A stretch of DNA of 64,000 nucleotides from Propioniciclava sp. MC1595 (GCF_017569205.1 NZ_CP071870.1:3366974-3430973), one strand, 5' to 3'; shown: positions 44,671 to 54,493, counted from the first letter of the stretch. Notes: a model not told the origin generated them from the letters alone. Numbers and translations are program-made.

Positions 44671-46644
44671 ATGACCCACCCCCACACGCTGATCACGATG
44701 AGCCAGATCGCGGCACTGGCCGAGGTGCAGCGGCCCGTGGTGTCGATGTGGCGCCGCAGGTTCCGCAACGCCGCGACCCCGTTCCCAGAACCGGTCGAGC
44801 GGGCGGGCTCGCAAGAACTGTTCGCCCTTGATCAGGTCGTCGACTGGCTGGAGTCCACCGACCACGGGAACAATCCAGACGTGCGCGACACGGCAGCCAA
44901 GCGAGCGCAGCGGGTGTTGACGTCATCCATGCCCGCCGAGCGTCTCGTCGAGATCAGCGCCCTCCTCTGTCTCCGCCATGAGTGGGGCGGGCCGTTGGAA
45001 GTGCCGGCAAGAGATCATCTGACACACCTCGCTGCAAATCTGTGGGGGGATGACCACGAGCACGTCACGGTTCCGCTCCTGCGGGGCCCCGAGATCTTCA
45101 CCGACCTGGGCTGGGTGGAGGAGGCGGCGAGTGAGTCGTTCAGCATCGCGGATGCACACGAAGACTTGGTCGAACGTGCCCTGCGGCACCAGTCAGCCCG
45201 GCTGGGAGCTACCTTGCTCCACCACCGACTCACAACGCTCCTCGAGCGCCTTGTAGCCACCCTGGCCGATGGCCTGGACCCCCTCGCCGCCGTCTGTGAC
45301 CCCACTGGTCAGGGAGCGGAAACGCTGCTGGCCGCACTTCCCCCCAACCGCACCCTATTCCTGAAGCGACGCGCAGGCGCGATCGCCCTGCACACACGGC
45401 GGTTGCTGGCATTGCAGGACGCCTATGTCGAACTCTTCGATGGCCCCCCGGTCACCACGTCACACCCCACCGTGTACCTCATCGCCCTCCCTCTTGCCGA
45501 CGCCCCCAATGCGTCCTTGGCGGTACAACTCAAACTCATCCAGCGCACCCAGGCAGCCATGCGGGAGCAGGATGTGGCGCTGGTCGTCGCGCCGGCCTCC
45601 TTGTTGACCGATGCGCTCATCGGCGAGGCATCCCAACGACGCGACTCACTGTTGCGCACGGGCTGGGTGCGCGCCATCGTGCGCCTGCCTGAGGGTTTGC
45701 GTGTCAACAAGCCTCGCGAGCATCTGGCCTTGTGGTTGCTGGGTGCGCCACCGACCGGAGACATCGCCGCGCAGTATTCCCGCATCGCTGACCTGGGCGG
45801 CGGGGTGTTCAACGAGGCTGACGTGGACAGCCTGGTGACCGACCTGGTGGCGAGCTTGGGGACGCGGATGGACGCCCACCGGCGCGAATGGGCACACCTG
45901 GTGGCGGTGGCGCGTCCGGCCCTGTTGGCGTCTGACTCGTTGGTGCGCGGTGCGCGGCGGGCCAGCGACTATGCGGCGCCGGAGCTCGCCGATGTCGAGC
46001 TGCGTCTGATGGCAGCCGATGCCAACGGCGTCTTGACGCGCTACTCCCTCGAGGAGGGGGCCACCAGCACCGCCCCGTCACTGTCGTTGGGGGATGCCCT
46101 CGAACGCCGTCTCCTTCGGCTGGTATCTGGCCACCGTCTTGACGTGTCTGCCCTACCCAAGGGGAACGTCCCAGTCGTCGGAGTTCGTAGCGACCACTCG
46201 GTGGGCCCCACCGGCGGACGCGTCGATCGCGCCACGCTGCTGGGTCGGACGAACGCCCACACCACCCAGGCCGGCGATGTGGTGTTCGTCGACGGCAAGG
46301 CCCCCCGGGCATGGGTTGACCGCGATGGCGGCAGTGTCGTCGTCGCGCCGGCACGCATCCTGCGGGTCGCGCCAGATGCCTCGCTGTTGCCGGACGCCGT
46401 GGCCGCCGCGATCAACGCCAGCCAGCCGGGCACCCGGTGGCGCGCCTGGACCGTAACGACCGTGGATGCGGCTTCTGTCCCCGCGCTCAGGGGCGCTCTG
46501 GACGACCTCGCCGCCACGGAAGCGCGTCTTGATCGGGAGCTCACCACCCTGCGGGCGTTGCGCACTGATCTCCTCGATGCCGTCGAACGACGGCACATCA
46601 GCATCTCGCGAAAGGAACCCGATGGCTCGTCCGAAGAAGGCTGA
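44671..46644 (+). CDS. HTH protein with a degenerate N6-methylase-like domain, first gene of the type I R-M operon
   Basis: A 657-residue protein. Residues 9-60 are an HTH with SQIAALAEVQRPVVSMWRRR and LFALDQVVDWLE, a DNA-binding form seen at the head of some actinobacterial N6 methylases. The middle (about 170-420) follows the HsdM-like methylase fold, but motif I is CDPTGQGAETLL (residues 209-220) and the position expected for the catalytic NPPF reads IALPLADAP, so methyl transfer looks lost. The C-terminal part resembles HsdS in having a final coiled segment, LRGALDDLAATEARLDRELT. It ends 23 bases inside hsdM, so it is translated with the R-M genes. Possible roles: transcriptional control of the operon, or an extra specificity/scaffold subunit (inference). 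Confidence 0.75.
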   Translation: MTHPHTLITMSQIAALAEVQRPVVSMWRRRFRNAATPFPEPVERAGSQELFALDQVVDWLESTDHGNNPDVRDTAAKRAQRVLTSSMPAERLVEISALLCLRHEWGGPLEVPARDHLTHLAANLWGDDHEHVTVPLLRGPEIFTDLGWVEEAASESFSIADAHEDLVERALRHQSARLGATLLHHRLTTLLERLVATLADGLDPLAAVCDPTGQGAETLLAALPPNRTLFLKRRAGAIALHTRRLLALQDAYVELFDGPPVTTSHPTVYLIALPLADAPNASLAVQLKLIQRTQAAMREQDVALVVAPASLLTDALIGEASQRRDSLLRTGWVRAIVRLPEGLRVNKPREHLALWLLGAPPTGDIAAQYSRIADLGGGVFNEADVDSLVTDLVASLGTRMDAHRREWAHLVAVARPALLASDSLVRGARRASDYAAPELADVELRLMAADANGVLTRYSLEEGATSTAPSLSLGDALERRLLRLVSGHRLDVSALPKGNVPVVGVRSDHSVGPTGGRVDRATLLGRTNAHTTQAGDVVFVDGKAPRAWVDRDGGSVVVAPARILRVAPDASLLPDAVAAAINASQPGTRWRAWTVTTVDAASVPALRGALDDLAATEARLDRELTTLRALRTDLLDAVERRHISISRKEPDGSSEEG

Positions 46645-48202
46645 GGCCGCTCGCCCGTCCACGACCAAGGAGTTGCAGGACTTGTTGTGGGCGTCGGCCG
46701 ACAAGCTGCGGGGGTCGATGGATGCCAGCCAGTACAAGGATGTGGTGCTCGGGCTGGTGTTCCTGAAGTACGTGTCGGACGCCTTCGACGAGCGTCGGCA
46801 GGCGATTCGGGCCGAGCTCGAGGCCGACCCGATCGCCTACGACGAGGACGACATCCTGGCGACCATGGAAGACCCCGATGAGTTCGCGGGTTCTGGGGTG
46901 TTCTGGGTTGCGGCCCCGGCTCGCTGGTCGTTCTTGGCCGACCATGCTCGGGGCACCGAGACGCAGACCGTCGGTGAGCTGATCAACGCCGCCATGATCG
47001 CGTTGATGGGCGACAACAAGGCGTTGGCCGGCACCCTGCCGACGATCTTCAACACCGAGTCGGTCGACCAGCGCCGGCTGGGCGAGCTCATCGACTTGCT
47101 GAACTCGGCCCACTTCGCCGGCGAAGGAGCGACGAAGGCCCGTGACCTCCTGGGTGAGGTGTATGAGTACTTCTTGGGCAAGTTCGCGGCAGCAGAGGGC
47201 AAGCGGGGCGGGGAGTTCTACACCCCGCCGAGCGTGGTTCGGGTGCTGGTCGAGATGATGCGCCCCGAGCAGGGCCGCATCTACGACCCGTGCTGCGGGT
47301 CTGGGGGCATGTTCGTTCAGGCCGAGAAATTCCTGGACGCCCACCATAAGAACCGCACCGCCCTGTCGGTCTATGGCCAGGAACTCAACGAACGCACCTG
47401 GCGGATGGCTCGGATGAACCTCGCGATTCACGGCATCAACGGCAACTTGGGTGCCTCGTGGGAGGACACATTCGCCAACGACCTGCACCCTTCGCTCGAA
47501 GCGGATTTCGTGCTGGCGAACCCGCCGTTCAACATCAAGGACTGGGCACGCCGCGAGGATGACTTGCGGTGGCGTTTCGGCGTCCCGCCCGCGCGCAACG
47601 CCAACTACGCGTGGCTGCAGCACATCATCAGCAAGCTGGCCCCGGGCGGTCAGGCGGGCGTCGTGTTGGCAAACGGGTCGATGAGCTCCAACTCGGGCGG
47701 CGAGGGCCTGATTCGGGCCCAGATCGTGGAGGCCGATCTGGTGTCGTGCATGGTGGCGCTGCCGACGCAGTTGTTCCGCTCCACGGGCATCCCCGTGTGC
47801 TTGTGGTTCCTGCACAAGGCGAAGGGCGCAAGGGCCGGGCAGGTGCTGTTCATCGATGCCCGCGAACTCGGCCGCATGGTGGATCGCGCAGAGCGGGTAC
47901 TCGAGCCCAAGGAGATCCAGAGCATCGCGAACACGTATCACGCATGGTTGGGCCTGCCCGCGGCCGAGGGGACGCCCTACGCCGACGTCCCCGGCTTCTG
48001 CTATTCGGCGAGCATCGCCGAGGTGAAGGACGCCGACTACGCCCTCACTCCTGGCCGCTACGTCGGCAGCCCGGAGCCATCAGAAGATGCCGAAGACCTG
48101 GACGACAAGATCGCCCGGCTGACGGCTGACCTGCTCGCGGCCATGGACGAATCCCAGCGCCTGGACGCCGTGGTGCGCGAACAGTTGGGGAGGCTGGGAT
48201 GA
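46622..48202 (+). CDS. hsdM: Type I restriction-modification methylase subunit
   Basis: A 526-residue protein from the ATG at 46622. Motif I DPCCGSGG (about residues 222-229) and the catalytic NPPF (300-303) of adenine-N6 methylases are intact. The N-terminal domain DLLWASADKLRGSMDASQYK is the usual HsdM_N. Together with HsdS it methylates the host DNA and forms the core of the restriction complex. The start lies inside the end of the upstream gene. Confidence 0.95.
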   Translation: MARPKKAEAARPSTTKELQDLLWASADKLRGSMDASQYKDVVLGLVFLKYVSDAFDERRQAIRAELEADPIAYDEDDILATMEDPDEFAGSGVFWVAAPARWSFLADHARGTETQTVGELINAAMIALMGDNKALAGTLPTIFNTESVDQRRLGELIDLLNSAHFAGEGATKARDLLGEVYEYFLGKFAAAEGKRGGEFYTPPSVVRVLVEMMRPEQGRIYDPCCGSGGMFVQAEKFLDAHHKNRTALSVYGQELNERTWRMARMNLAIHGINGNLGASWEDTFANDLHPSLEADFVLANPPFNIKDWARREDDLRWRFGVPPARNANYAWLQHIISKLAPGGQAGVVLANGSMSSNSGGEGLIRAQIVEADLVSCMVALPTQLFRSTGIPVCLWFLHKAKGARAGQVLFIDARELGRMVDRAERVLEPKEIQSIANTYHAWLGLPAAEGTPYADVPGFCYSASIAEVKDADYALTPGRYVGSPEPSEDAEDLDDKIARLTADLLAAMDESQRLDAVVREQLGRLG

Positions 48203-49404
48203 GCTGGACACACACCGATCTGGGTTCAGTGTGTGTGGATGGTGGCATTCAGACCGGGCCCTTCGGGTCTCAACTCCACGCGCACGAGTACACCGCCGCA
48301 GGAGTACCCGTGGTGATGCCTCAGGACTTGGGCGACAACACGATCGGAACCCATCGGATCGCGCGGATTCCCGACACGGTTGCTGCACGGCTGACGCGGC
48401 ACCGGCTCGAGCCGGGCGACATTGTCTACTCCCGACGGGGCGACGTCACCAAGCGCGCCTTGGTCCGTCCCGAACAAGAGGGATGGATTTGCGGCACTGG
48501 GTGTCTCCGGGCGCGAGTTGATCCCCAGAAGGCGGACCCGCGGTTCGTGTCATACCTGCTAGGCAGTCCCGCCGTCCGCGATTGGATTCAGGGCCATGCG
48601 GTGGGCGCCACAATGCCGAACTTGAACACTTCCATCCTGAGCGCCGTTCCCTTGCATGTGCCGCCACACGGCACACAGACCCAGATTGCCGAGCTCCTCG
48701 TCGCTCTGGACGACAAGATCGCCGCCAACCATCGGCTCGCCACCAGTGCTTTGACGTTGGCGACAACGTTGTTCGAGGCACAGCCCACCCCCGCTCGACA
48801 GGACCGCTATGACGATGTTGCACTCATTGGCGGAGGTGGCACTCCGTCCACCAAGAACGAAGCGTTCTGGAACGGCACGATTCCCTGGGTCACTCCCACG
48901 GATGTCACCGCGTTGACCCTTCCCTACCTGGTGGGCACATCACGGCGCATCACTGATGCTGGCCTGGCAGCATGTAGCTCTGCGCTCTACCCGGCCAACA
49001 GCATCTTGATGACATCTCGCGCGACCATCGGTGCCTTCGCCATCGCCAAGGTCCCCGTGGCGGTCAATCAAGGGTTCATCGTTGTGCGACCCAAGGATGA
49101 GCGCTACTTCATGTGGTTGTTCCACGAGATGCAGAACCGCGTCGCCGAATACCTGTCTCACGCCAACGGAGCGACATTCCTTGAGCTGAGTCGGGGCCGC
49201 TTCAAGGATCTCCCGGTGCACTGGCCATCGATCGAGTCTGCGTCTCAATTCTCAGCGCACGTAACGCCGCTTCATGATCGCGCTGTCCAGGTCTCCCAAG
49301 AGAACACGCGCCTCGAGACTCTCCGCGACACCTTGCTCCCCCACCTGATGTCGGGGCGCCTGAGTATCCGGCAAGCAACAGCAACGGTTGAGGAGGTGCT
49401 GTGA
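48199..49404 (+). CDS. hsdS: Type I restriction specificity subunit
   Basis: A 401-residue protein whose ATG overlaps the hsdM stop (ATGA). Two target-recognition domains are seen (roughly residues 1-145 and 200-345), each followed by a conserved helix: THGTQTQIAELLVALDDKIAA-like and VSQENTRLETLRDTLLPHL. MPNLNTSILSAVPLHVP and GATFLELSRGRFKDLPVHWP mark the ends of the recognition domains. It sets the bipartite target sequence, which cannot be predicted from the sequence alone. Confidence 0.92.
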   Translation: MSWTHTDLGSVCVDGGIQTGPFGSQLHAHEYTAAGVPVVMPQDLGDNTIGTHRIARIPDTVAARLTRHRLEPGDIVYSRRGDVTKRALVRPEQEGWICGTGCLRARVDPQKADPRFVSYLLGSPAVRDWIQGHAVGATMPNLNTSILSAVPLHVPPHGTQTQIAELLVALDDKIAANHRLATSALTLATTLFEAQPTPARQDRYDDVALIGGGGTPSTKNEAFWNGTIPWVTPTDVTALTLPYLVGTSRRITDAGLAACSSALYPANSILMTSRATIGAFAIAKVPVAVNQGFIVVRPKDERYFMWLFHEMQNRVAEYLSHANGATFLELSRGRFKDLPVHWPSIESASQFSAHVTPLHDRAVQVSQENTRLETLRDTLLPHLMSGRLSIRQATATVEEVL

Positions 49405-52400
49405 AGGCACTGATCAGTGAAGCCGCCTGGGAGCACGCGGCGCTGGAGGTGTTGGGTGAACTCGGCTGGGTCTCGGCGTCCGGCTCAGACATCAACGACG
49501 AGCGCACGTCGGCGTCCGACCTCGTATTGCCGGAGCGATTCGAGGCCGCGCTGCGCAAGCTCAACCCGGGCGTGCCCGCGCCGCGGTTGCGGCAAGCCGT
49601 CACCGACATCCTGACCCCCACCTCGCAAGACCCCATCACCGAGAACAAGCGTCTGCACGACCTGATGGTGAGTGGCTACCGGGGCGTCACCTGGACCGAC
49701 CATGAAGGCACCACCCACAACCCGACCATCCGGCTGATCAGCCACGAACCGAGCGACAACGACTGGCTGGCCGTCCACCAGGTGCGCCTGCAGGATCGGG
49801 AGCATCGCCGCCGCCTCGACGTGGTCTGTTACCTCAACGGCCTACCGGTCATCATCATCGAACTCAAGCAGGCCGGCGCAGCCCAGGCTGACCTGGCCGC
49901 GGCGCACGCCCAGTTGGGCACGTACCTGCGTGAGTTCGGGATGGCCTTTCGGGCGTGCGCGCTCACCCTCATCAGCGACGGCATCACGGCGAAGTACGGC
50001 ACGCCGTTCACCCCCCTGAACCACTACGCACCCTGGAACGTCGATGACGACGGCGCCCCCCTCGACATCGGTCAACCCTTGCCCGACACCACTTACGACA
50101 GCGGCCTGGAGATCGCCCTGTTCGGGCTGGCCAACCCCGAGCGCCTGCTCCAACTGCTCCGCTACTACATCGCCTTCGACGCTGGTGCAGGCGGGCTGGC
50201 CAAGCGCATCGCCAAACCGCACCAGTACTTCGCCGTCGCCAAGGCGGTCGGCCGCACGATCGAGGCCAGCCGCTCCGACAACAAGGCCGGGGTCGTGTGG
50301 CACACCCAGGGCTCCGGCAAGTCCATGGAGATGGAGCTGTACGCCAACATCGTGGCGCGACGTCCAGAACTCAGGAGCCCGTCGGTGGTGGTCATCACCG
50401 ACCGCACCGAACTCAACCGGCAGCTCTTCAACAGCTTCGCGGCGAGCCAACTCCTACCCAGCGAACCCATCGAGATCCTAGGCCGCGACCACCTGCGCGA
50501 CGCGCTGACCACGGCTCGCAGCGGCGGCATCTACTTCACGACCCTGCAGAAGTTCAGTCTCACCGACACCGAACGCGAGACCAGCACGAACCACCCCCTC
50601 CTGTCGGATCGCCACAACATCATCGTCATGGTCGATGAGGCCCACCGTAGCCATTACGGTCTCAATGGCTTCGCCCACTGGCTGCGCCAGGCCCTGCCGC
50701 ACGCCACCATGATCGCCTTCACGGGCACTCCCATCAGTTTCATCGACCGCAACACCCGGGATGTCTTCGGGGACTACATCGACGTCTACGACCTCTCCCG
50801 GGCGGTCTCCGACGGCGCCACCGTCCCCGTCGTCTTCGAGCCGCGCCTCATCACCGTGAAGCGGGCGGCCGACGTCAGCGAAGAAGACCTCGACCGCGCC
50901 GCCGATGAGGCCGCCATCGGGCTTGACGACATCGAACGTGCGCGCGTCGAGCAATCCGTGGCCGTCGTCAACGCGATCTACGGGGCCCCCGAACGCGTCA
51001 AGGCGCTGGCCGCCGACATCGTCACCCACTGGGAAAAGCGAGCCCAGCGCGTCCGGCCAGAACTCGACGGGCCCGGCAAGGGGCTCATCGTCGGCGCGAC
51101 CCGCCAGATCTGCGCCGACCTCTACTCCGCCATCGTCGAGCTGCGCCCCCATTGGCACGCGGACACCATCGATGCCGGCCGCATCAAGGTCGTCTACTCA
51201 GGCTCGGCGACCGACAAATCCCCGATCATCAACCACGTCCGCACCGGCACCCAAAACGACACCATCAAGGCACGCCTGCGCAACCCCGACGACGACCTCG
51301 AGCTCGTCATCGTCAAGGACATGATGCTGACGGGCTACGACTCACCGCCGCTGCACACCCTCTACCTCGACCGCCCCCTCAAAGGTGCGCTCCTCATGCA
51401 GACGCTGGCCCGGGTGAACCGCACCTTCCGCGGCAAGGACACGGGTCTGCTCGTGGCCTACGCCCCCCTGGTCGAGAGCCTGACCGAAGCGCTGGCCGAG
51501 TACTCCCCCGCCGACCAGGCCACCCGTCCCCTGGGCCGCAGCTTCGATGAAGCCATCGAGCTCGCCCGCGCACTGGTCGACCAGATCCGCTCCCTCGTAG
51601 CCGGCTACGACTGGCGGGCCGCCTCGGCCGGTCCGCGTGGCTGGGTGGGCGCCGCCCAAGGGCTGACCAACTGGCTACGCGCCCCACACCCCTCCGACAA
51701 CGAACCGGACGCCGCCGATACGGTGGCCTTGCGCTTCCGCAAGCTCAGCGGCCAACTCGGGCGGGCCTGGGCGCTCGCTGCCGGCGCGAAGAACCTCGGC
51801 GACATCGCCGCCGAGGTTCGCTTCTACGACGAGGTCCGCGTCTGGATGGCCAAGTACGACGCCGCCGAGCGCTCGGCCCGCGGCGAACCCGTGCCCGACG
51901 AGGTCGCCCGCCTGCTCAACCAGTTGGTGGCCGCATCCACCGAGGTCGGGGAGGTCATCGACATCTACGCGGCTGCCCAGATCGAACGGCCCAACTTCCG
52001 GGAACTCACCCCGGCGATGCTGGCGCGAGCCCAGGCGTCCGCGAACCCCCACCTCGCGATCGAGGCTCTCCGTGCCGCGATCCTGGCCGAGGCGGCGTCC
52101 GCGAGCGGTCAGAGCCTCACGCGGCAACGTGCGTTCAGCGAGCGCCTGTCGGCGGTCATGCTGCGATACACGAATGCCCAGCTCACGGCCGCTGAGGTGC
52201 TGGCGGAGCTGTACGCCCTCGCCCAAGACATCTCCGCCGAGGCCAAGCGCGGCGAGGCATTCGACCCGCCGCTGGCTGCCGACGAGTTGGCCACCTACGA
52301 CGCGATCGCCCACAACGAATCCGCCGTGGACGTGCTCGGCCAGGACGTGCTCGCCGACATCGCCCGCGAACTGGTCGCGTTGGCACGCCGGGATGCCACC

Positions 52401-52544
52401 ACCGACTGGTCGATCCGAGACGACGTGCGCGCTGCGCTGCGCGCCAAGATCAAGCGGCTGCTGCGCAAGCACCGCTACCCACCAGATCAATCCGAGCAGG
52501 CCGTGAAGCAGGTCATCGAGCAGATGGAGGTACTGCTCGCATGA
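49401..52544 (+). CDS. hsdR: Type I restriction endonuclease subunit
   Basis: A 1047-residue protein from a GTG that overlaps the hsdS stop (GTGA). The nuclease site has RLDVVCYLNGLPVIIIELKQ (Asp...Glu-x-Lys) near residue 140-156. The translocase has Walker A TQGSGKSMEM (about 303), DEAH box in MVDEAHRSH (about 411) and motif III IAFTGTP. The C-terminal helical region binds the methylase complex. Complete; the restriction system is probably functional. Confidence 0.95.
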   Translation: MKALISEAAWEHAALEVLGELGWVSASGSDINDERTSASDLVLPERFEAALRKLNPGVPAPRLRQAVTDILTPTSQDPITENKRLHDLMVSGYRGVTWTDHEGTTHNPTIRLISHEPSDNDWLAVHQVRLQDREHRRRLDVVCYLNGLPVIIIELKQAGAAQADLAAAHAQLGTYLREFGMAFRACALTLISDGITAKYGTPFTPLNHYAPWNVDDDGAPLDIGQPLPDTTYDSGLEIALFGLANPERLLQLLRYYIAFDAGAGGLAKRIAKPHQYFAVAKAVGRTIEASRSDNKAGVVWHTQGSGKSMEMELYANIVARRPELRSPSVVVITDRTELNRQLFNSFAASQLLPSEPIEILGRDHLRDALTTARSGGIYFTTLQKFSLTDTERETSTNHPLLSDRHNIIVMVDEAHRSHYGLNGFAHWLRQALPHATMIAFTGTPISFIDRNTRDVFGDYIDVYDLSRAVSDGATVPVVFEPRLITVKRAADVSEEDLDRAADEAAIGLDDIERARVEQSVAVVNAIYGAPERVKALAADIVTHWEKRAQRVRPELDGPGKGLIVGATRQICADLYSAIVELRPHWHADTIDAGRIKVVYSGSATDKSPIINHVRTGTQNDTIKARLRNPDDDLELVIVKDMMLTGYDSPPLHTLYLDRPLKGALLMQTLARVNRTFRGKDTGLLVAYAPLVESLTEALAEYSPADQATRPLGRSFDEAIELARALVDQIRSLVAGYDWRAASAGPRGWVGAAQGLTNWLRAPHPSDNEPDAADTVALRFRKLSGQLGRAWALAAGAKNLGDIAAEVRFYDEVRVWMAKYDAAERSARGEPVPDEVARLLNQLVAASTEVGEVIDIYAAAQIERPNFRELTPAMLARAQASANPHLAIEALRAAILAEAASASGQSLTRQRAFSERLSAVMLRYTNAQLTAAEVLAELYALAQDISAEAKRGEAFDPPLAADELATYDAIAHNESAVDVLGQDVLADIARELVALARRDATTDWSIRDDVRAALRAKIKRLLRKHRYPPDQSEQAVKQVIEQMEVLLA

Positions 52545-52557
52545 CGAGGGGGATTGC

Positions 52558-53088
52558 ATGAGGACGGAGCAGCCCCCGGGAATCCGCACCACCAAGAGCG
52601 CTGCCACCGGGGCGGCGGGCTCGGGTGGCGACTGGAAGCACGCGCGCGATGCGGAGCAAACCTGGTTCGTCACCGAGTACCACGCCATGCTCGCTCCGAT
52701 GGCGGAGTCAGAGCGAGCCCTCTTCAAACAGGAACTCAAGGCCAAGCTCACCCAAGGCGGTGAAGGGCTCCTCAGCTACGGGCACGCATCCCACCACGAT
52801 GTCTGCTGCATGGGTCGACACCCGGACGTGCTGGAGATCAGGATGCAGGACTACACGGGTTTCCCCGAGGACGATCCGGACGGCGATCCCGAGCTTCGGC
52901 ACACCCGGCTCTACTTCACTGAGCCTGCGCCGGCTCCGCTCCTGTTGTTGACCCTGGCGATCAAGAGCAAGTGCCCGGGCCCGTTGGGTCTGGACGAGCA
53001 GGATCGTCACGTGGCTGAGGCTCAAGCCCGACTTGATCGTTTCGGCCTCTGGCTGTTGCACCAAGGTATTACCGTGGGGTCATACTAG
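52558..53088 (+). CDS. Probable toxin (HigB/RelE-like) of a toxin-antitoxin-chaperone set
   Basis: A 176-residue protein from the ATG at 52558 (AGGGGG upstream), 13 bases after hsdR, so it is part of the same operon. The N-terminal 30 residues are low complexity. The core ALFKQELKAKLTQGG, DVLEIRM, RHTRLYFTEPAPAPLLLLTL and KSKCPGPLGLDEQDRHVAEA follows the strand order of RelE/HigB-type ribonucleases (an ELR-like strand, then a hydrophobic strand, then a final helix), but is longer. The next gene is an XRE regulator, the usual partner of HigB. The family assignment is tentative. Confidence 0.55.
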   Translation: MRTEQPPGIRTTKSAATGAAGSGGDWKHARDAEQTWFVTEYHAMLAPMAESERALFKQELKAKLTQGGEGLLSYGHASHHDVCCMGRHPDVLEIRMQDYTGFPEDDPDGDPELRHTRLYFTEPAPAPLLLLTLAIKSKCPGPLGLDEQDRHVAEAQARLDRFGLWLLHQGITVGSY

Positions 53089-53116
53089 GAACCCATCGTT
53101 TGGAAAGGAGCGCGTC

Positions 53117-53482
53117 ATGGACCTCGACACCCTGTTGGGCATCGACCCCTGTGACCCTCTCGACGAACTGGCCGAGCACTTGGTGCGCGAAGATCAGCGG
53201 CTGATGGACTATCTCGTGGCGGAACGCAAGCGCCAACAGCTCACCCAGGCCCAGGTGGCCGAGCGCATGGGCATCTCGCAGGGCGCGGTAGCTCGGATCG
53301 AGTCGGGTGAGCGTGACCCGCACCTCTCCACACTGCGGCGCTACGCCCATGCCGTGCGGGTGAGGGTGATCCACATGATGGCGCCCGCGGACGAGGCCCG
53401 TGGTGTCAGCCGCCTTCTCCCCGGCACGTGGCTCGGCGTCGAGGAATGGAACCGGCTGCCGCAGACCGTGGGGAGTCGTTGA
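53117..53482 (+). CDS. XRE-family antitoxin (HigA-like)
   Basis: A 121-residue protein from the ATG at 53117, with GGAAAGGAG upstream. The HTH is LTQAQVAERMGISQGAVARI followed by ESGERDPHLSTLRRYAHAV. The C-terminal tail of about 35 residues (VSRLLPGTWLGVEEWNRLP) is hydrophobic enough to be a chaperone-addiction sequence, as HigA of TAC modules has. It follows the toxin and overlaps the next gene by one base. Confidence 0.8.
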   Translation: MDLDTLLGIDPCDPLDELAEHLVREDQRLMDYLVAERKRQQLTQAQVAERMGISQGAVARIESGERDPHLSTLRRYAHAVRVRVIHMMAPADEARGVSRLLPGTWLGVEEWNRLPQTVGSR

Positions 53483-53931
53483 TGGGTGAGTTCCCTCTAC
53501 CGACCCCGGCTGCGTCGCGGTACTTCTTGGGGGCCCTGTCCGTCCTTCGCTCCATGTGCAACCCGCTCCCGCCAGCGACGGACATCGAGATCAGCACCCG
53601 CATGTGGCTGGCTGAGATCGAGGGCTCGAATCCAAAGTCGATAGCCCTCTGCCTGCAGGTAACTGCGCCGACCATCGGGGGCACGCATGTGGTGGGGGTG
53701 GACAGCACCGCGTACGTCACACGGAGCGACGGCCAGTCAGTCACCGCCGACACTCCTGGCGAGCGAGACGAACTCCTGCGCGAGCTGTGGTCGATGGCAG
53801 CCCACGTGCTGTGGGACTACTCGGCCATGCACCTACGTCTCCTGGCATCGGGGCTGTTGCACCCGGGCATCGAACTTCCCACGTCAACCCCCAGTCCCAC
53901 GCTCGTCTTCGACGCGGAACTCAACAACTGA
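53482..53931 (+). CDS. SecB-like protein, possible TAC chaperone
   Basis: A 149-residue protein whose ATG shares a base with the stop of the antitoxin (TGATG). DIEISTRMWLAEIEGSNPKS, IALCLQVTAPTI and DSTAYVTRSDG give the strand pattern of SecB-like beta sheets, and the end, LWDYSAMHLRLLASGLLHPG followed by PTSTPSPTLVFDAE, mirrors the C-terminal helix-then-loop of SecB (YAR...PPLNLAPVNFDALY). In Mycobacterium, Rv1957 of this fold protects a HigA-type antitoxin. The assignment rests on pattern and gene order; similarity is low. Confidence 0.45.
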   Translation: MGEFPLPTPAASRYFLGALSVLRSMCNPLPPATDIEISTRMWLAEIEGSNPKSIALCLQVTAPTIGGTHVVGVDSTAYVTRSDGQSVTADTPGERDELLRELWSMAAHVLWDYSAMHLRLLASGLLHPGIELPTSTPSPTLVFDAELNN

Positions 53932-53950
53932 TCGAGACGCAGTCGGAGCG

Positions 53951-54445
53951 TCAGCCCCGCCCCGCCGGCGACGGACGTGGAGGGCGGACGAGGCGACCCA
54001 CGGCGTCCAAGGCCCCGCGGACCACACCCGTCACGGGGACGGTGCGCCGCAAGTCGAGCTTCCACTGGGCGCCCACGACGGCCTCGACGAAGCCGCGCCC
54101 CTCGAGCCAGGCGGCCGGCAGGCGACGGCAGTCCCCCGCTCGGTGGGTGCCGGCCGCGATCACGCACCGCGTCCGCTGCGGTGCCGCGGCGGCCAGCCGC
54201 TGGACGAGCTGGGTGCCGATCAGCTCCCCCAGGTCCTCCCGCCGTACCCACAGCTGAAGCACCACGATGCTGTTGGCCGGGTACATGCCGCCCAGATCCG
54301 CACCCGGCGCGAAGGCGAGCGCGCCGACGACGCGTCCTTCCCGGACCGCCTTGAACCCACCGGACGCCCCCCGCGGCGTCCGGCCGCACCAGGGGCAGGC
54401 CAGCTCCCGCAGGTCGTGGCTGTCGAGTGCCACCAGTGAACGCAC
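53951..54445 (-). CDS. GNAT-like acetyltransferase
   Basis: A 164-residue protein from the GTG at 54445 (AAAGGAGG upstream). CPWCGRTPRGA at the start, VVLQLWVRREDLGELIGTQL, and AAWLEGRGFVEAVVGAQWKL follow the acetyltransferase fold of the type often found near parAB in actinobacteria. The acetyl-CoA loop is poorly conserved, so the activity is uncertain. It faces the end of the TA module. Confidence 0.6.
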   Translation of the reverse strand: MRSLVALDSHDLRELACPWCGRTPRGASGGFKAVREGRVVGALAFAPGADLGGMYPANSIVVLQLWVRREDLGELIGTQLVQRLAAAAPQRTRCVIAAGTHRAGDCRRLPAAWLEGRGFVEAVVGAQWKLDLRRTVPVTGVVRGALDAVGRLVRPPRPSPAGRG

Positions 54446-54493
54446 CGTTCGCCTCCTTTGGGAGCTTCACCCGCGAGGTGGGAGAATGGCCGG

